From Plasmopara viticola (Eukaryota; Oomycota; Peronosporomycetes; Peronosporales; Peronosporaceae), in the NCBI GenBank assembly GCA_001695595.3, contig MBPM02000052.1, positions 434,001-498,000 of the forward strand: a stretch of DNA of 64,000 nt, written 5' to 3'. Numbering within the stretch: position 1 is the first letter of the stretch; each line of letters begins with the position of its first letter. A program made the translations under genes and the position numbers. A model generated the notes under the pieces. The model saw nothing but the letters and a program-made list of their open reading frames with translations. It ran no database searches and was not told the DNA's origin. This document shows positions 34,199 through 47,099 of the stretch, piece by piece.

Positions 34199-35685
34199 GG
34201 AATTATTATTGGGAAAGATAGTGGCGTGCGAATATTTTACCTCGCTACAGCCAGCGGATTTTAATGGTGTTGTTATTATATATAATACCGAAACGTATGG
34301 CATTTATCTAGGACTTTATTGGTCAAAAAAATACATGTTCTGCCATAATCGCTCAGATATATTACAGGATATGACTTAAGCTAAAATATGCAGCCGGTAT
34401 GTAGCTTAGTGTTAGAAATACACAGTTAATTCAAGCTATGATCTTTTTGCATGATCAACTACTGTACAACTATCGTGTTGCATTGTCGCAGGTACAAGTG
34501 TGGTCCAACATAATAAAGAGAAACGAATGGAAAAGCTTCCAAGTACGATTTGTGGATAAACTCTCGTAGTTGTGTTCTTATTTACCAATTCTGCTCAGAA
34601 TCCACATCTGTGAAATCACGCATTTTTTATTTGGCTAGCTGCGCGGAATTAACACATCAACTATGTGCTACTCAAATATATTAAAAGGTGTTAAATAACA
34701 CGGCCCTCAGCCTTAGTTGTGCCTTTCTTCATGTGGACACTACGGCTTGTAGTTTATGTTCTAAAATTGACTTATACGGATGCATACAAATGAAATATTG
34801 TGCAAAGGGAAAAATGAACAATTGCAATACGGGAACATGGTGTTTACCGTCTATACCAAAAAATGGTGATCAGTCTGCTATATATCGTGGTGTCGCTTAA
34901 TGCAGCATTGTTGATTGGAATTACGAGTAGAGTGCGGGCATGAACAACTACGCTAACTTGCCACATATTTTCAAAAGATGCAAACCAATCGGTTCGACTG
35001 TTCCTCAACGAGTGACGAAGAATGCAGTAAGGACCCTCGTCAGTCGAACGGGTCATTTTACGGTGACCACACCAAGCCATGTAATCGAATACGTTAAAAG
35101 AACGCTTAGCAAGTTTTGAATAGACACGGATGATTCTATCTGACTCTTTTGTTATATGTAGTAAAATTATGTTCACGGCTTTGTAACAACTACTGAAAGG
35201 CCGCCTTGATCAGAGAGCAGAAGCAACAGGCGCTTCTTTACACTCTAAGCTTTTTGACTCACATTAATCTTTCGATGAGGTAAAGTTAATAGTTATCAGA
35301 CTTTAAAGACTCAGTTATTCTCAGATCAGGTTCTCTTGCAGAACCGTGGTGATGACAGTTGAAGTAAAACCCTTGTTTGCAGGCTTCTTACGGATTCAAG
35401 TGAAATATTTAGGTGGGATTTGATACAGTCCCAAAAACGCGCGCATGGCCACTGTGAGATTGCGCTGAAGCAATAAATTACGCTCATCAATCCAAGCAAG
35501 AAGTGCCTTGTCTCTGAGCAATCTGTGGACCGTACTCACGGATTTAGGCAAAATTGACACACATCTACACTAAATCATTATCAAGTAGATGGTCAGTCTG
35601 ATAAGTTAGCGGTGTCATAAAAGGTGTATTACGCGACGCACACTTGCATGTGTTAAGGTACTGGAATAATAGGCTCACACTCTAT
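34199..35685. repeat. Effector C upstream flank and dispersed repeat
   Basis: Up to about 34290 the flank resembles the B and D upstream regions (CTACAGCCAG patch). Beyond, 34700-34920 resembles 23400-23590, and 35200-35685 resembles 15690-16100 and 54900-55300 (CCGCCTTGATCAGAG patch). Frames at 34688-34900 (Cys-rich) and 34844-35176 (minus) are not conserved as genes. Confidence 0.4.
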
Positions 35686-38600
35686 GTTTGCAACGATATC
35701 GTTGATGCCTCAGCAGACTTAATTGCCATGTACCCTGAACATTTTGGTCTCAGCACTTTTTAACACCACTTCACTAGGAATCTAGGCTAAATGGACAAAG
35801 GATGGCCGAGAAGCGTACTGTTATTAGCCTTCTCGAAGAGTTAATGAAAGTAAAATGACCAATTCTTACGCTGATAGTAGCCCTCTTAGAGCCTTCGTGT
35901 CTCGAGATATGTACGCGGCAACCTCAAATCTCAGACTTCCTATCAGAAATCTGATCGAATGAAGAGCAACATGAAATGGGAGCTTAAAATAGAAATATGT
36001 GATAACAAGGAGGTTTATATGCAATTGTTGCCACCCTTAAAGCCCAATTTATGTCTTCTTTTTATCTGATCATTTAAAGCATAGCAGTAAAAAAGAACGC
36101 TGGATATCCCTTATCGGATGCGGGATACACAGTCCTTGAGGTCCGCCCCACCTTCTGGCCAGGTTGTGATTCTAAACATGAAGTGACACAACCTCTACAT
36201 AATCAAGTGACTTCGTGTGAGCATAGTCGTCAGCACAACGAGTACTGAGAGAAGATGCCGACTGAGTACGGTCCTTACGACGGCAACGTGAGATGGAAGT
36301 ACGAAACTCGAGAGGATTTTAGAGGACCTCCTATCTCTCGAGCTAACGCCGTCGCGTTCTATAGCATTATCTTCTTCTTTCAATTTTGGAAGTCATTTAA
36401 TTGCTTTCTTGAGATTATTGCATCTAAAAAAATCTTGTCTTTTCTGCAGCTACTTCAAATGGCCTCGATTAGAATGAGAAAGGGAGTGCTTATTCAGAGT
36501 TCGGATATGCCAAAGGCCGATCGCTATTGACATCAATGCGCTGAGTCTACAAAAAATCGCAGAGCGTCAAGAGATCAACTTCCTCTTCTACTACTCGATA
36601 GTACACTTGTGGTGCCAACTACTGGTTGTCGTGTCACAAAGCATAATTGCGATGTTGTAAAATGAAGTTGCACATATACATCGTGCACTTTATCGACACA
36701 TTAAGCGGGGTGGACCGAGAAAAGACACTTTAAGTAGCACACTTCCACCTCACACTTTGTTGAGCAATTAGGTGGAGCAGAGTGAGATAAGACGTTCGGT
36801 AAAATGTGCTTAAAATTGTCATCGATAAAGGGAAAGTCGTGGTGGAGGACCATCTCGAAAGTGAATATAAAATTTATCTTTGTTTGTGCTTCGCATGGCT
36901 TAGCCAGAATTCGCACTCGCATAAATCTAGAAAAATTTCGAAAGATTCATCAACAAGAGATCAAAGAAAGTTTATGCTGTGAGTGCTCGTCGTGTGGATA
37001 CAATCCGTTAGAAATGAGCTTAAGCTTGCCAAGAAAGACAAATTGACTCGCGACTTGATTTATCGACGACATACCGATATCAGCAACTGTGTAGGCGTCG
37101 TCGCATAAGGACTGCCTATATTGATATTAACACTATTATGGTAAATTGTTTTACCCTGGCAAAGTCTTCGGAATTTGATATGAAGTTACGATTGGCAAGA
37201 TGTATCATCGCATGAGTCTGGCTTACTGACGTATCAGCAGCAACCAAGATGCGCGTTGATTCCACTACGGCGACTTTTGTCTTTCTCTCGAACCAATAGA
37301 ATCTACGGTGATGTGTGACAACCACACAGATTTTTTTTTTGGTTTTTCATGGCGTAATTTTTAAGATCGATCTAGTATTACTTCTATATAAAGAAATAGT
37401 ACAATTCAATGCCCAAAACAGTCTGTATTGAAACAAAATTTGTTTATGCGGATTTTGAAGGAAAAGCAGTGTAAAAGGTTTAGAATAATGTAGAATTAGA
37501 CTTTGCTGTACGGTTGAAGTGGAATATTTAGAGCTCAGTGATGGAGGCAGTTAAAAATCCTTTAAATGTTTGTATTACATTGTGCAAAGGCATTTGCATT
37601 AGTATCCATGACTAAAATGCACCATAAACAATATCCGGAAATTTGACACTCTCGCGCCGCTATGTAAGTTCACATTTACTCAGATATATCTAAATTTGCT
37701 TGATCTGCACTCTCGTAGACTATCCTTAGAGCCACGACTGGACAGACACTTGTTCTGACAAATTCGATACATGTGCCATGTGATTCGCCAGCTCGATGGC
37801 GCCGGTAAATCGTTAAAACTCTACACTGAATCTGCACTATAAGTAATAGCTCGTTGGAGGACAAATAGAGAGGCATATGTCAACGTAGGATCCCTCCACG
37901 ACAAAGTCGTAAATTCGGCTTTTCGGCAAATCTACAGGGGACACATCTATCTCTCTTGTACGCTTTTGTCACACCCAACGTATCAAAATTACTTTTTTTA
38001 GAAAATTTTGCTGGTCGGCATATGAATTTTGCTTTATTTTACAATGTTTGCAATAGCTCAAAACAATATTTGGAAGACGGAAAGAAACTGAGAATACGAT
38101 ATAATTTAAATCTTTTCTTAATGCGCTGGATGATTTATATTTTATTAGATTACAAATGAGACCACTTCATTCCGATTTGTCATCTTAGCTCGCATAGAAT
38201 AACCACGCCGAATAAAGCCTTGTTAACGCAGTCAAAGAACATGGGTCAGCAAAATGGATAATCCAATCTTTTTCTGGTGTTTATATAAAGACGAACGGTT
38301 TAACAAGAGCAGTCTTTTTCGATGCGTAGGTGGGTTCGAAGACTCACATTCACAAGTCTTATCGTCTCGAGAAACATGCGAGTTGAAATGGCTACAGAAC
38401 AATTTTTTTTTCTGCCCAAAAAATATTACATCTTTAAATTGACGCTCTAGCTCGTAGAAGCGTACACATACCTACACATACAATTATTGTTGTTGCTAAG
38501 GCTTAGCGTTGCCCGCTTTTGCCGGACCGCTAAGAGTCGTAGGTTAGCGTATGCGCTTAACATTCGTTAGTAGACCCAGGCAACTTGGCTAAATATACGA

Positions 38601-38919
38601 GTTGATTCTAGCCTGATTGTGAATGAGGTTGAACAAGAGTACTTATGGTGGAGGCAAAGACATAAACTTATACAGCTAAGCGAGACAAAGCCATCAAAAC
38701 TGTAACCGAATAGAGTTCTAGTCACAGAATGTCGAAACTTTAGATTTAAAGGGATCAAGCTCATTTATTTACTTGCGGCGCAATCCTACGCGCTTGCGGA
38801 GCTGTGGCGCACAGTGTATTTATAGGCAAAGCCAGCCGAGGCTATTAATGCCAAATTAGCCTAAGCTACCAGTTGCGCCCGTCCGACACCGGTCGCGAGT
38901 AATAGTCAGGAGAAGGGCA

Positions 38920-39178
38920 CTTAGTGTGCCGCATGACGCTAAGGAGTTTGCCCTCCTCTCTTTTTTCTTGATAAAAAGCAACGCCATTACGTGAAGAGCA
39001 ATTTCGCGCGTTGTTGTCGAAATATATACAAGCCCAATACTTTGTTATTTCTTAGTGTGCCGCATGACGCTAAGTTTGCCCTCCTCTCTTTTTTCTTGAT
39101 AAAAAGCAACGCCATTATCACGTGAAGAGCAATTTCGCGCGTTGTTGTCGAAATATATACAAGCCCAATACTTTGTTA
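38920..39178 (+). repeat. Tandem duplication, about 130-bp unit, two copies
   Basis: CTTAGTGTGCCGCATGACGC starts copies at 38920 and 39051; each ends in CAAGCCCAATACTTTGTTA. The copies differ by two three-base indels. The right arm of the large inverted repeat (about 60650-60775) has one unit only, so the duplication arose after the arms formed, or was lost there. Confidence 0.9.
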
Positions 39179-39797
39179 ATTCGATAAAAAATAGCCTTCT
39201 GATAATACTCCACGTCGGCGAGACATGAGAAGCAACAAAGACGCTTTTGATTTTGGTGTTCGGCGCACTATGCTCTCTACCGCTAAACTTGAAAGCACAG
39301 AGTTAAAAGAGGAGCTCATCTTGAAAATTTTAATGACCGCTGCTGAGGCCGTTCTCACCGGAGCATGATCTTTCGGATCGCAGATCGCAAGATGACCTTC
39401 TGTTTTTTATTATTATCGAAAGACTTTGCTCAATAATTCATCAAGTGCGAGCGAAGAGTGCAGCTTCTTGCCCTTTATTTTGTAGCGTCAAGCTGTATTC
39501 GTGTAATGTCTCTAGACAATTTATGACGCGCAAGTACCGGAAGTACAGGCTGCAGACCGGTACCGGACCTCCGTTTTTCTATCCACAAGACAAGCTCGGT
39601 AGTCGACATAGAATACTTTCTGCGGAGCTAACAACCAGGCTATGACAGCTGCACTCACCTCATTCTGGGGTGTTAAGGAGGTTTGGAGCTCAATGTTTTT
39701 ATACATAAGGTAGCCGCCTGGAAGATTGCGACAAACTCGTCAGGCATTACTGTTGTGTATCCAATTCTAGAAAATGATCCGGGTACGCCAATATATT

Positions 39798-40966
39798 CAA
39801 TGGCACATATGGAGCTTCGTAAGTGCTTTTGTAATTTGAATTGCGCACCTTCGATTGCTTATACGAAACAAAAGCGTTGCTTGTACCGCCAATGCTATGC
39901 CTTATGTTTTCAGTAGAGGTAGCGTGGTCGCCTCAGGTGGTCAATTTCGTCGAAAGTGGTCTAATCAACGTTGACTTTCGAGCCTTTGATTGCTCGATCG
40001 AAGTCTGGTGGGTCAATTGTTGCCACCGAAGGAACGCTTTGATCGTTTTATAAGGACGGCGTGGTCACTTTTGGACGTCAGTGTCGCAGTAAGTGGCTCA
40101 GACAGCTTTAAATTCTGCTTTAGTGCTCATGTAGAGCCATAGCACTGCTTTTCTCTGTGTTGCCTCCAGCGTACATTCACACCCATCTCCAATAATGCAG
40201 ATTAAGCAAAATGTTTTGCACTCCGAACGTCAGCGATTACGACAACTAATGCAACACAATTTACGAAACTAATTCTTCTTCATAGTATTCAAATCTTGAA
40301 CCTAATATCGCTGAAGTTGATGTACAATATTTGTTTGGGGGTACATGAAACAAGACACGCTTTCTTAATAAACTGGACCCTCAGATAAGAACTTTCTGTA
40401 GCAAATGCTTTGCTTGTCGTAGAGTAAGATAAATTATCCATAAACTCGCTCGATGTTGTCATTGTGCGTTTCGGATGACCTCATGCCATTAAAACCTGGT
40501 CACTAGAGATCACATCGCCGGATGTACATTGACAATGGTGATTGTCTCACTATATCGATTACAATGATACTTAATGGTTTCTCTCCACCTTTTGTAACCA
40601 TCGTCAGTAAATCATACTTCCTAGCGCTTTGCATCTCCCCGATAATCTCTGCTGAATGTAGCATCTCCTTAACCTTCGGTCATTGTGGCTTCTTTTTTGT
40701 AGCCTTTGTAGCGCGTGACTTCTTTGTAATTTTGCAACACGCGGCAACTTTTTGACACCCTCATCTTGCATGCTTGCTAAATAGAAAAGACGAAGCTCTC
40801 TATATTCGCCAAGCTTTTGTGCTTCCTCGTAAGAAATTCGTTTTAAATGCGTCTTCATGACAGCTTTAATGGCTATCATGGCGTCATGATCGTAGACATG
40901 TACCTGACGGCCGATTTCGCAGCTTTTTAGCTGCTAGTTACGACGAAAAGTACATTCTGTATGCAT
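39798..40966 (-). pseudogene. RxLR-effector relic G, left-arm copy
   Basis: Minus-strand relic of the effector family. The N-terminus (40966 downward) corresponds to the signal peptide and then VYDHDAMIAIKAVMKTHLKR, equivalent to [20 protein letters not shown] of effector B. This is followed by a DEGVKKLPRVAKL stretch and Lys-rich repeats. The C-terminal end near 39800 keeps a GGCACATATGGAGCTTCGTA patch like the 3' end of effector B. Stops and shifts are frequent and the RxLR motif is lost (KRIS at that place). Inverted copy at 58785-60030. Confidence 0.75.
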
Positions 40967-41649
40967 TTCCAAAATGCTTCGTCACCGTGGTTTCTTCACT
41001 ATACATGACGGACCTTAAAACTTTTCCCCCTAGCGTTTTCGCTCGCATCGCTCCACTTAATGGATCAAAAAAGGCGTGTGTGACTTGAATCGTCTTTTCT
41101 TGGTCCACCCCGCTGGCGATGTCAACATAGACTTCGATATAAATGTGCCACTGAGAATCACAACACCGCAACTAGGCCATATGACAGGAAAAATGCTAGT
41201 CGATTAGCACAAGTGTTTTCGAGTAGAGAAAGAGGGGATGGATCCTTCGTCATCACACAATACTTAAAAAACACTGCGCTTCGATGTCGCTAGCGATCGG
41301 CATTTGGCAGGTCTGAATCTTGCGCTGGCGACTCCCGACCTCCCTTATAAAGATATGCGTTAATTGCCGAGTCTTTAAAAACTTTTTGACTATTTTCGAA
41401 TATCGAGCACGTATTCACTTTTTTTGATCAGCGACAACCTCCGCAAAAAGACTTTGTGGGCACCTTGTTTTGAATACGCGAACTCGCACTTTTGTCGTAA
41501 CCGCAGGTACGACATAAAATATTTCCGGAATATATTGCTTTTTTATAGTAAAGGTAGGGCTTTCAAGATCAATCTAGAGAAAAAATATATAAAACGCGAC
41601 GAAGTCATCACTGTTTATCGAATTCTGGTCATTAAGTAGGCGGCCTCCA

Positions 41650-41860
41650 ATGACTGTGCCTGGTTCACTTATCCCGGCGCCAATAGTTACGCGCTCATCT
41701 GGCTGGGACACTTATCTGAGCCCATATAGAATACTATATGTGCTCGCATACATATCGGGATGTCCAGTGTCCTTTTGTTGCTATGGCCCGAAATGTTTCA
41801 CAGATGCATTTAATGCATTTTGTAATCACACTTCTAATTTTAAGCACCAATTTGCTGTTG
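41650..41860 (+). mobile_element. tRNA-like SINE, family 3
   Basis: GACTGTGCCTGGTTCACTTA followed by TCCCGGCGCC gives a B-box-like core; the A-box side is reduced here compared with 63525. The body (TATGTGCTCGCATACATATC, then TGTCCAGTGTCCTTTTGTTG) is shared with six other places in the window. No target duplication; part of the inverted-repeat arm and so duplicated with it. Confidence 0.45.
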
Positions 41861-42309
41861 CTCTTCGGTGTACTATTTGAGTAGATTGCTCAAAAGCGTA
41901 ATGAGTTCAAAATGCATTCAAAACAGTCAGAAAGCGATACCAAAATTGCAGACCAGACCGATTTTTTGGGACAAATAGTCAGAGCAAACGAAGTCACGTG
42001 GCTTATGAATCGGAGAGCTGCATAAAGCTAAGCTTTTGTGGTAATAGCTGACTTTCAGCTCAAATGATTTATAAAGGAATGGTAACTCTACCAGACCTTA
42101 TGCCAGTTTGATACTGAGATATTTTTAAACGGATGTTGTTATCTGCCTAGATACAGAGTTGGAAATAACGCATCGAAAAAGTTGCAAACATAAAGTCCAA
42201 CTTATTGAACATGACGAATTCGACTGGGGATGGTAAACGGTTTATCACACAGACGGTCGTATATCTAGCCCTACGCTTTTTATTGCAAGGTACCATAGTA
42301 ATGAGTAAT

Positions 42310-43200
42310 TCTTGAAGTCACTATTACGCCCACGCGAGTAGATTGACCGACTCGCAAGAATTTAGAAATAGACAGGATAATCTCTTCGCATTCGCCGAAA
42401 GAGCAGATAGTAAAGCTCGATAGACTTTCGTACTTCTATGGGCCTGAGAAGACGGCTATATGCGCAGACTTTTATGCTGCCAAGTACTCGCGCTCTACGA
42501 ATAAGTATATTTGAGGGTGTTGGAATTACGGACTTCGGTGGCTTGAACGAAAGAGCCTAATGCGGGGCTTAAGCCGACAAAGTTTAATATATCTCCTTTA
42601 AAGGTAGAGATGGCCCTTAAGGCGGTTCTGGTCTTGAAGGATAATAATCAGGTGCGCGTGGAGTTTGCACATAAGGCGTAGGCCCTGACCCGCAAAATAG
42701 CTCCACCGTACATAATTCTCAGATCAACAATTTATTCGAGCTAATTAAATTTTATTTGCCATAAAGGACTTTTTTGTTTAGTTAACCCGTAGATTACAAT
42801 CAGCATAAAAATGCAATCTAACGACAGGATGAGCATGAACTGGACTATTTCTTTTTGGTAAGCCAAGATAATCGTTGCTTAATAGTTAATAGGTACGATC
42901 ATCTCATCGATCTTGCAACTGCAGTCTCTTGCTTTCGTCTCAATTTAAATGCCAGAGATTGTGAAGTGTCGTACACATGAATGTACAAAAAAGCAGTTCA
43001 CAGCTACTAAATTTCTATATACCTACCAAGCTTTCAGGAATTGACTTGCAACTACCACACACACTAACCATGAGGACTTAGTTTCCCTCCAACGAGGCGT
43101 CCCACTCTACTAATTGACCGTGGCTTCTGTCAGTGATCCTTTTAATAACCTGGGCGAGCCGATAATTTGCTCGTCGGCTTCCTCGTGGATAGTGAGCCTT
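42310..43200 (-). repeat. Repeat, inverted partner of 19130-20170
   Basis: Matches 19130-20170 in inverted orientation. Its outer part, 42310-42575, is also the inner end of the large inverted repeat and recurs at 56932-57220. No open frame is conserved among these copies. Confidence 0.5.
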
Positions 43201-43355
43201 GCTTATCGCAGCCAAAGCGGCGGATGTTGCTCTGGTCGATATCACTTGAGATTACTGGAGCTAGCCTTAAGTCGTCAGATTTGCGAACACGTATAATGAT
43301 GCGAAGAAATGCCATGGTACAGCGTTCCGTAGAAGAAAACTTAAACACCGATATA

Positions 43356-43680
43356 TTGTATTGTATTGTATTACGTTATCGCGTTGCCAAGTTATGCACG
43401 TGCTAGGCTCAGTCTGGCTAGTCCACGCCATAGAGTGGTGTCCGCATACGTCGGGTCTCGTTCGGCGGGCAGTGCAGCCAGCACCGAGGTCGTAAGTGTC
43501 TTCCATTATTTTTTTATTTCTGACTTGGTAAGAGCCCAGGTGGCGCCCGGTGCTGGAGACCGTCGCGTCGAGGCTGAGACTCGTTAGAGACCTGCAGATG
43601 CCCGAGAGCACCTGCCCGAAGCGCGCGAGCATTTAGCCCCCGCGCTTGGAAGGAGGGCGTCACCCCAACCTTTTCCAAGC
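43356..43680 (-). mobile_element. SINE-like element, family 2
   Basis: Full-length copy on the minus strand with a 14-bp target duplication TAAACACCGATATA at 43342-43355 and 43681-43694, and an (ATACA)n-type tail at its 3' end (left side). It interrupts the repeat shared with 27171-28100. Frames inside (43366-43587 and 43267-43632) are incidental. Confidence 0.85.
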
Positions 43681-43694
43681 TAAACACCGATATA

Positions 43695-44484
43695 CTTCTA
43701 TTAAAAAGCGCTTTTAAATGCCTCTTCAAATATTATTATCCTCAACTTTAGAATAAAAGTGCGTGGAGGGGTTACCCATAGGTCTTGAATGTATTGAAAC
43801 ACCTTGACTCGACCAGGAAGTGGCACTCCGACAACGAAGGCTATAAGCTTCTTTTGATTCAGAACTATAAAAAAATAACTATGCCTCTCTTTCTTGCGAA
43901 CAAGAAAGCGTAAGCTCTGGCAAGAATTAAGAGTTTGCCGGAAGAAACGCTGATTCCAATTGTTACCTCTTGTGCTTCCAGTCTTGGTATGACTTGTACA
44001 TTTAACGCGGACTCTCAATCGAAAAGCCGACAAAATTACTTGCTTGCTTACTCGGATTACAAAAAGTCGATTGCGACTGTGCATTCGTTCAAAATGTGCC
44101 GGCTTTCTAGTGCCTCAACTAAATTCAAAAGCAAGCCTTCCCCCGGCTTGGTGCGGCAATATTAAAAGACGATTTTTCAACTTCGTTTTAGTTTGCTCTT
44201 CTCTTTAAGCGACATACGGTTACTCGAAGTAGTTGTTCTTGCTCGCACTTGGCTTGTTACTCCACGTTGTACGATTTAATAAAGCGACACCTTGATGCAT
44301 ATCAGACCGATCATTATTCTTCGGGATGAGTGGTACGCAACATGTTCACGAATTAACATTATTTGTTTTTCGATTGTTTTTTGTATGCATCGGTCAAGAC
44401 CAATACCAGATCTCTACAAAAAAATATAGCGAACATTAAAGAGGGCGAAGAAAGCATTTGCTCCAACTAGACGTACTATACGAT
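43695..44484. repeat. Repeat similar to 27500-28080
   Basis: Continues the repeat interrupted by the SINE at 43356. The 127-aa minus frame at 43701-44084 shares one peptide stretch with a frame at 27649-27906 but is otherwise unrecognised; I do not call it a gene. Confidence 0.4.
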
Positions 44485-44990
44485 AAGCTTGAATGTGCTA
44501 CATTAACGATAATGTGATCCTCAGTTTGAAAACGAAGAAGGTTCTTTTTAGTGGCATGAGGCCAATAGTTGTGCTAGACAAGCACAAGGACAAATTTGAT
44601 CGAGTTCATGGAGCGTTTGCCAACCTCTGCGACAAAAATGCGCAAATAACTCCCGCAGAAACGTCTTACCTTAAAAGCGTGTTGGATCGGAATGTCAAGA
44701 CAAATTAAAAAAAAACGCACGAGCAAAATCTTGTACGCCTAGCGCAGCGGTATGTGCTTATAGGTTTGCGGAAAATGAAAGGGACCGCAAAGTGAGGAAT
44801 TGGTGAAAAAATTGCCGAATCCGCTGACACCTAACGGTTCACTTAATACGCATTATCAGGGATGCGACCAGCACGGGACCAAAATTTATTACCAGGACTT
44901 GCTTAAATTTGGTCAGCAAAAGCAGGAGTGTGTGAAGGCCACTACTAAACTAAAAAAAAAAAAACTATTCTTCTTGCTCGCTCCAGGTTA
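44485..44990 (+). pseudogene. RxLR-effector relic E, tail-to-tail with effector D
   Basis: A plus-strand fragment. The frame 44493-44708 reads through NVILSL, SGMRPIVVLDKHKD, FDRVHGAF and DKNAQITPAETS, which are the conserved core motifs of effectors A, B and D. It then hits a stop where the others continue. Beyond, CTTGTACGCCTAGCGCAGCG still matches the QRYVL region. Signal peptide, RxLR and EER are missing upstream. It ends just before the 3' end of effector D, which runs the other way. Confidence 0.8.
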
Positions 44991-45002
44991 TGCCAAAAAC
45001 AA

Positions 45003-46587
45003 TTACGGCACAGATGGCGCTTTGTAAGTGCTTCTGTCGTAAAAACCACCAAGGCCAAGTTCCGTCTCGACGTCTTTGGGTCTCAATGCTGTGGATGCGG
45101 GCGTCAACGACTGTGAATTGTGCACATTCGGGCGCCGATAGGTAACGAATGCACTGCTTGGACCGCCAAAGCTGAGTCTCGAGTTTTCAGTATGAACAGA
45201 GTCGTCGCCTGGCTTATACGGGGCAATAGCACTACTTGGATTGTTAAAGCTGGACTTTATTTCTTTAGTAGGGACGGAGTCGTCGCCTGAGGTTGTCGAT
45301 ACCATCAAAGGTGGCATAGACGACTCTGAACTTCGCGTTTTCAATTGTTTGGAAGGAAGACTGGCTGTGTCGGTGTTGCCATCAAAGGTACGTCTTGATC
45401 TTTTCCTTAAGACGGAGCGGCTACCTTTAGACGCCCATGCCACGTTAAATGAATCATAGGGGTACAAACTCGGCCCTTTTGAGTGCGTATGTAGAGTAAT
45501 AGCTTTTTTTGAGTCTCCGTTGCCACCAAGATTCGATGGCACGCCATTTTTATCCGGCCGATATCGTCTGAAAATGTTGTACATCCGCACCCATCTCTGA
45601 TAATGCAAGTTTAGCAAATAGTTAAGCACACCAAACTTAAGTGGATCCGATAATTCTTTCCACTCAATCCACGCCAAATCGTTCTCTTTCATTTCCCGCA
45701 AGTCTCTAAGCACATACCGCTGCGTTTGGCGTACAAGATTTTGCTTGTGAGATTTTCTGGGACTTTTCTTGACTTTCCAACATGCTCCAAAGAAACGACG
45801 TTTCTGCGGAAGTTATTAGTAAGTTTTTGTCGCAGAGGCTGACAAATGCTCTATGAACTCTTTCGATATCGTCTGTGTGCTTGTCCGACACAAGTATTGG
45901 CCTCATGCCGTGAAAATTAATTTTCCACACGGGTAAACTAAGGATCACATTGCCGGAAATATCACGAGAAGGGTCGCCGAAGACGGCGGTGTTACGAATT
46001 GGATTCCAATGTTTCATCAATGCTTTGTCTGCGGCTTCTGCGGCCACTTTTAACGCATCATACTTTTCAGCGCTTTTCATCTCGTCCATAGCCTCTGCAG
46101 CGTGTAGCACCTCCTCTACCACCTCTGCTTGTGGCGGCGTCTTTTTTGCAGCCTTTCCAGCGCGTGGCGTCTTTTTTGCAGCCTTTGCAGCCTTTGCAGC
46201 GTGTGCCTTTTTCTTCGAAGCCTGAGCAGCGCGCGACTTTGCAGCGCGAAACTTCTTCCTTCCAGCCTTTGTAGCGCGTGGCTTCTTCTTCACAGCCTTT
46301 GTAGCTAAGGGCTTTGTTTCGATAATCTCTGCAACAAGTGGTAACTTTGCGACACCCTCATTAATCATGCTCGCTAGAGCGTCAAAGACAAAGCGCTCTT
46401 CATTCGCCGAGTCGTTGTGACTGGCACGATTACCTCGGAAAAATCGATTTGGCAGCGACTTTACGACAGCATTCCCGGCTGTTATCACGTCATGATCGAA
46501 GGTTTGGAGCGGGTGGCCAGATTGTGCAGCTATCTGGCTGCTGGTCACGACAAATAGAGCCGTTAAGACATAATGCGCTCCACACAT
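45003..46587 (-). pseudogene. RxLR-like effector D, split by a 5-base deletion
   Basis: Close paralogue of effector B. The upstream frame (46587-45706) has the signal peptide, RFFR at 48-51, EER at 63-65, Lys/Ala repeats at 81-157 (nine residues longer than in B) and the first half of the core. Near 45777-45783 it lacks five bases relative to B and runs out of frame to a stop at 45706. The downstream frame (45713-45003) holds the second half of the core, with YQRWVRMYNIF, and the whole Ser/Pro-rich tail to the family C-terminus. Apart from this one lesion both halves are well preserved, so the break is recent or could be an assembly error. A 293-aa secreted product truncated in the core is possible. 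Confidence 0.85.
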
Positions 46588-46641
46588 GGAGTTAATGCTG
46601 AGGAGGGAATTTTGTTGTGGTATCTTGTTTTGAACACTTAA

Positions 46642-46670
46642 CCTCCGCGACAGCCAGTCAAAGCTGTAAT
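46642..46670 (-). promoter_or_regulatory. Conserved 5' flank block of effectors B and D
   Basis: Identical over 29 bp to 22095-22123 upstream of effector B, at a similar distance from the start codon. Possible promoter or 5' UTR element; the evidence is conservation only. Confidence 0.35.
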
Positions 46671-47099
46671 AAAATTTAGTATCAAGCCACCGGTTCAGCC
46701 CACTCCTTAATTTGGCCTATAAAATCATTCAGCTTTTAGCTGCGGTAGATTGATAAAGTTTAGTGTCACATATCTACCGAGCCCTAATCACGCGAATCAT
46801 CCAATCTTTTAACGAAGCGAAACCCAAACGATTTGTAACACGCGCTACTTGTCAATCGTGAAGTAATTTTTCTAGTTTTCAAACTAGCATTTCGAGAGAG
46901 TTTGGCCGGTATTGCCCGCTTCTAGTAAAGCCAGCGAAGAGGCACTCTCATGTGACCAACCTCGTAAAGGGTCATCCAGCTTGGAGTTTGTCTGAAAAAA
47001 TGTGCATTTGTAGCGCTACAATTAGATGGGAACATGTCTTTTGTCGTGGCAGGCAAGTTAAAAGTATGGTAAGGTTTAACATTATATAGGCATCATTAG

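Larger units (their letters stand above)
35686..42575 (+). repeat. Left arm of large inverted repeat (partner 56932-64000)
   Basis: Matches the reverse complement of 56932-64000. Paired anchors are 35686 with 64000, 37676 with 62010, 38725 with 60971, 40879 with 58878 and 42575 with about 56932. Around 37676-37876 the arms differ at only two or three of about 200 bases, and a 66-codon frame is preserved identically; nearer the inner end similarity is lower. The left arm carries a tandem duplication at 38920 that the right arm lacks. It contains effector relic G (39798-40966). The 91-aa frame at 36255-36530 is shifted and stopped in the right arm, so it is not called. Confidence 0.85.

Noticed and set aside
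36255..36530. 91-aa frame starting MPTEYGPYDGN, looks protein-like with a hydrophobic stretch
   Set aside because: The young inverted-arm copy (about 63160-63440) has a stop near the start and a frameshift in the middle, so the frame is not maintained.
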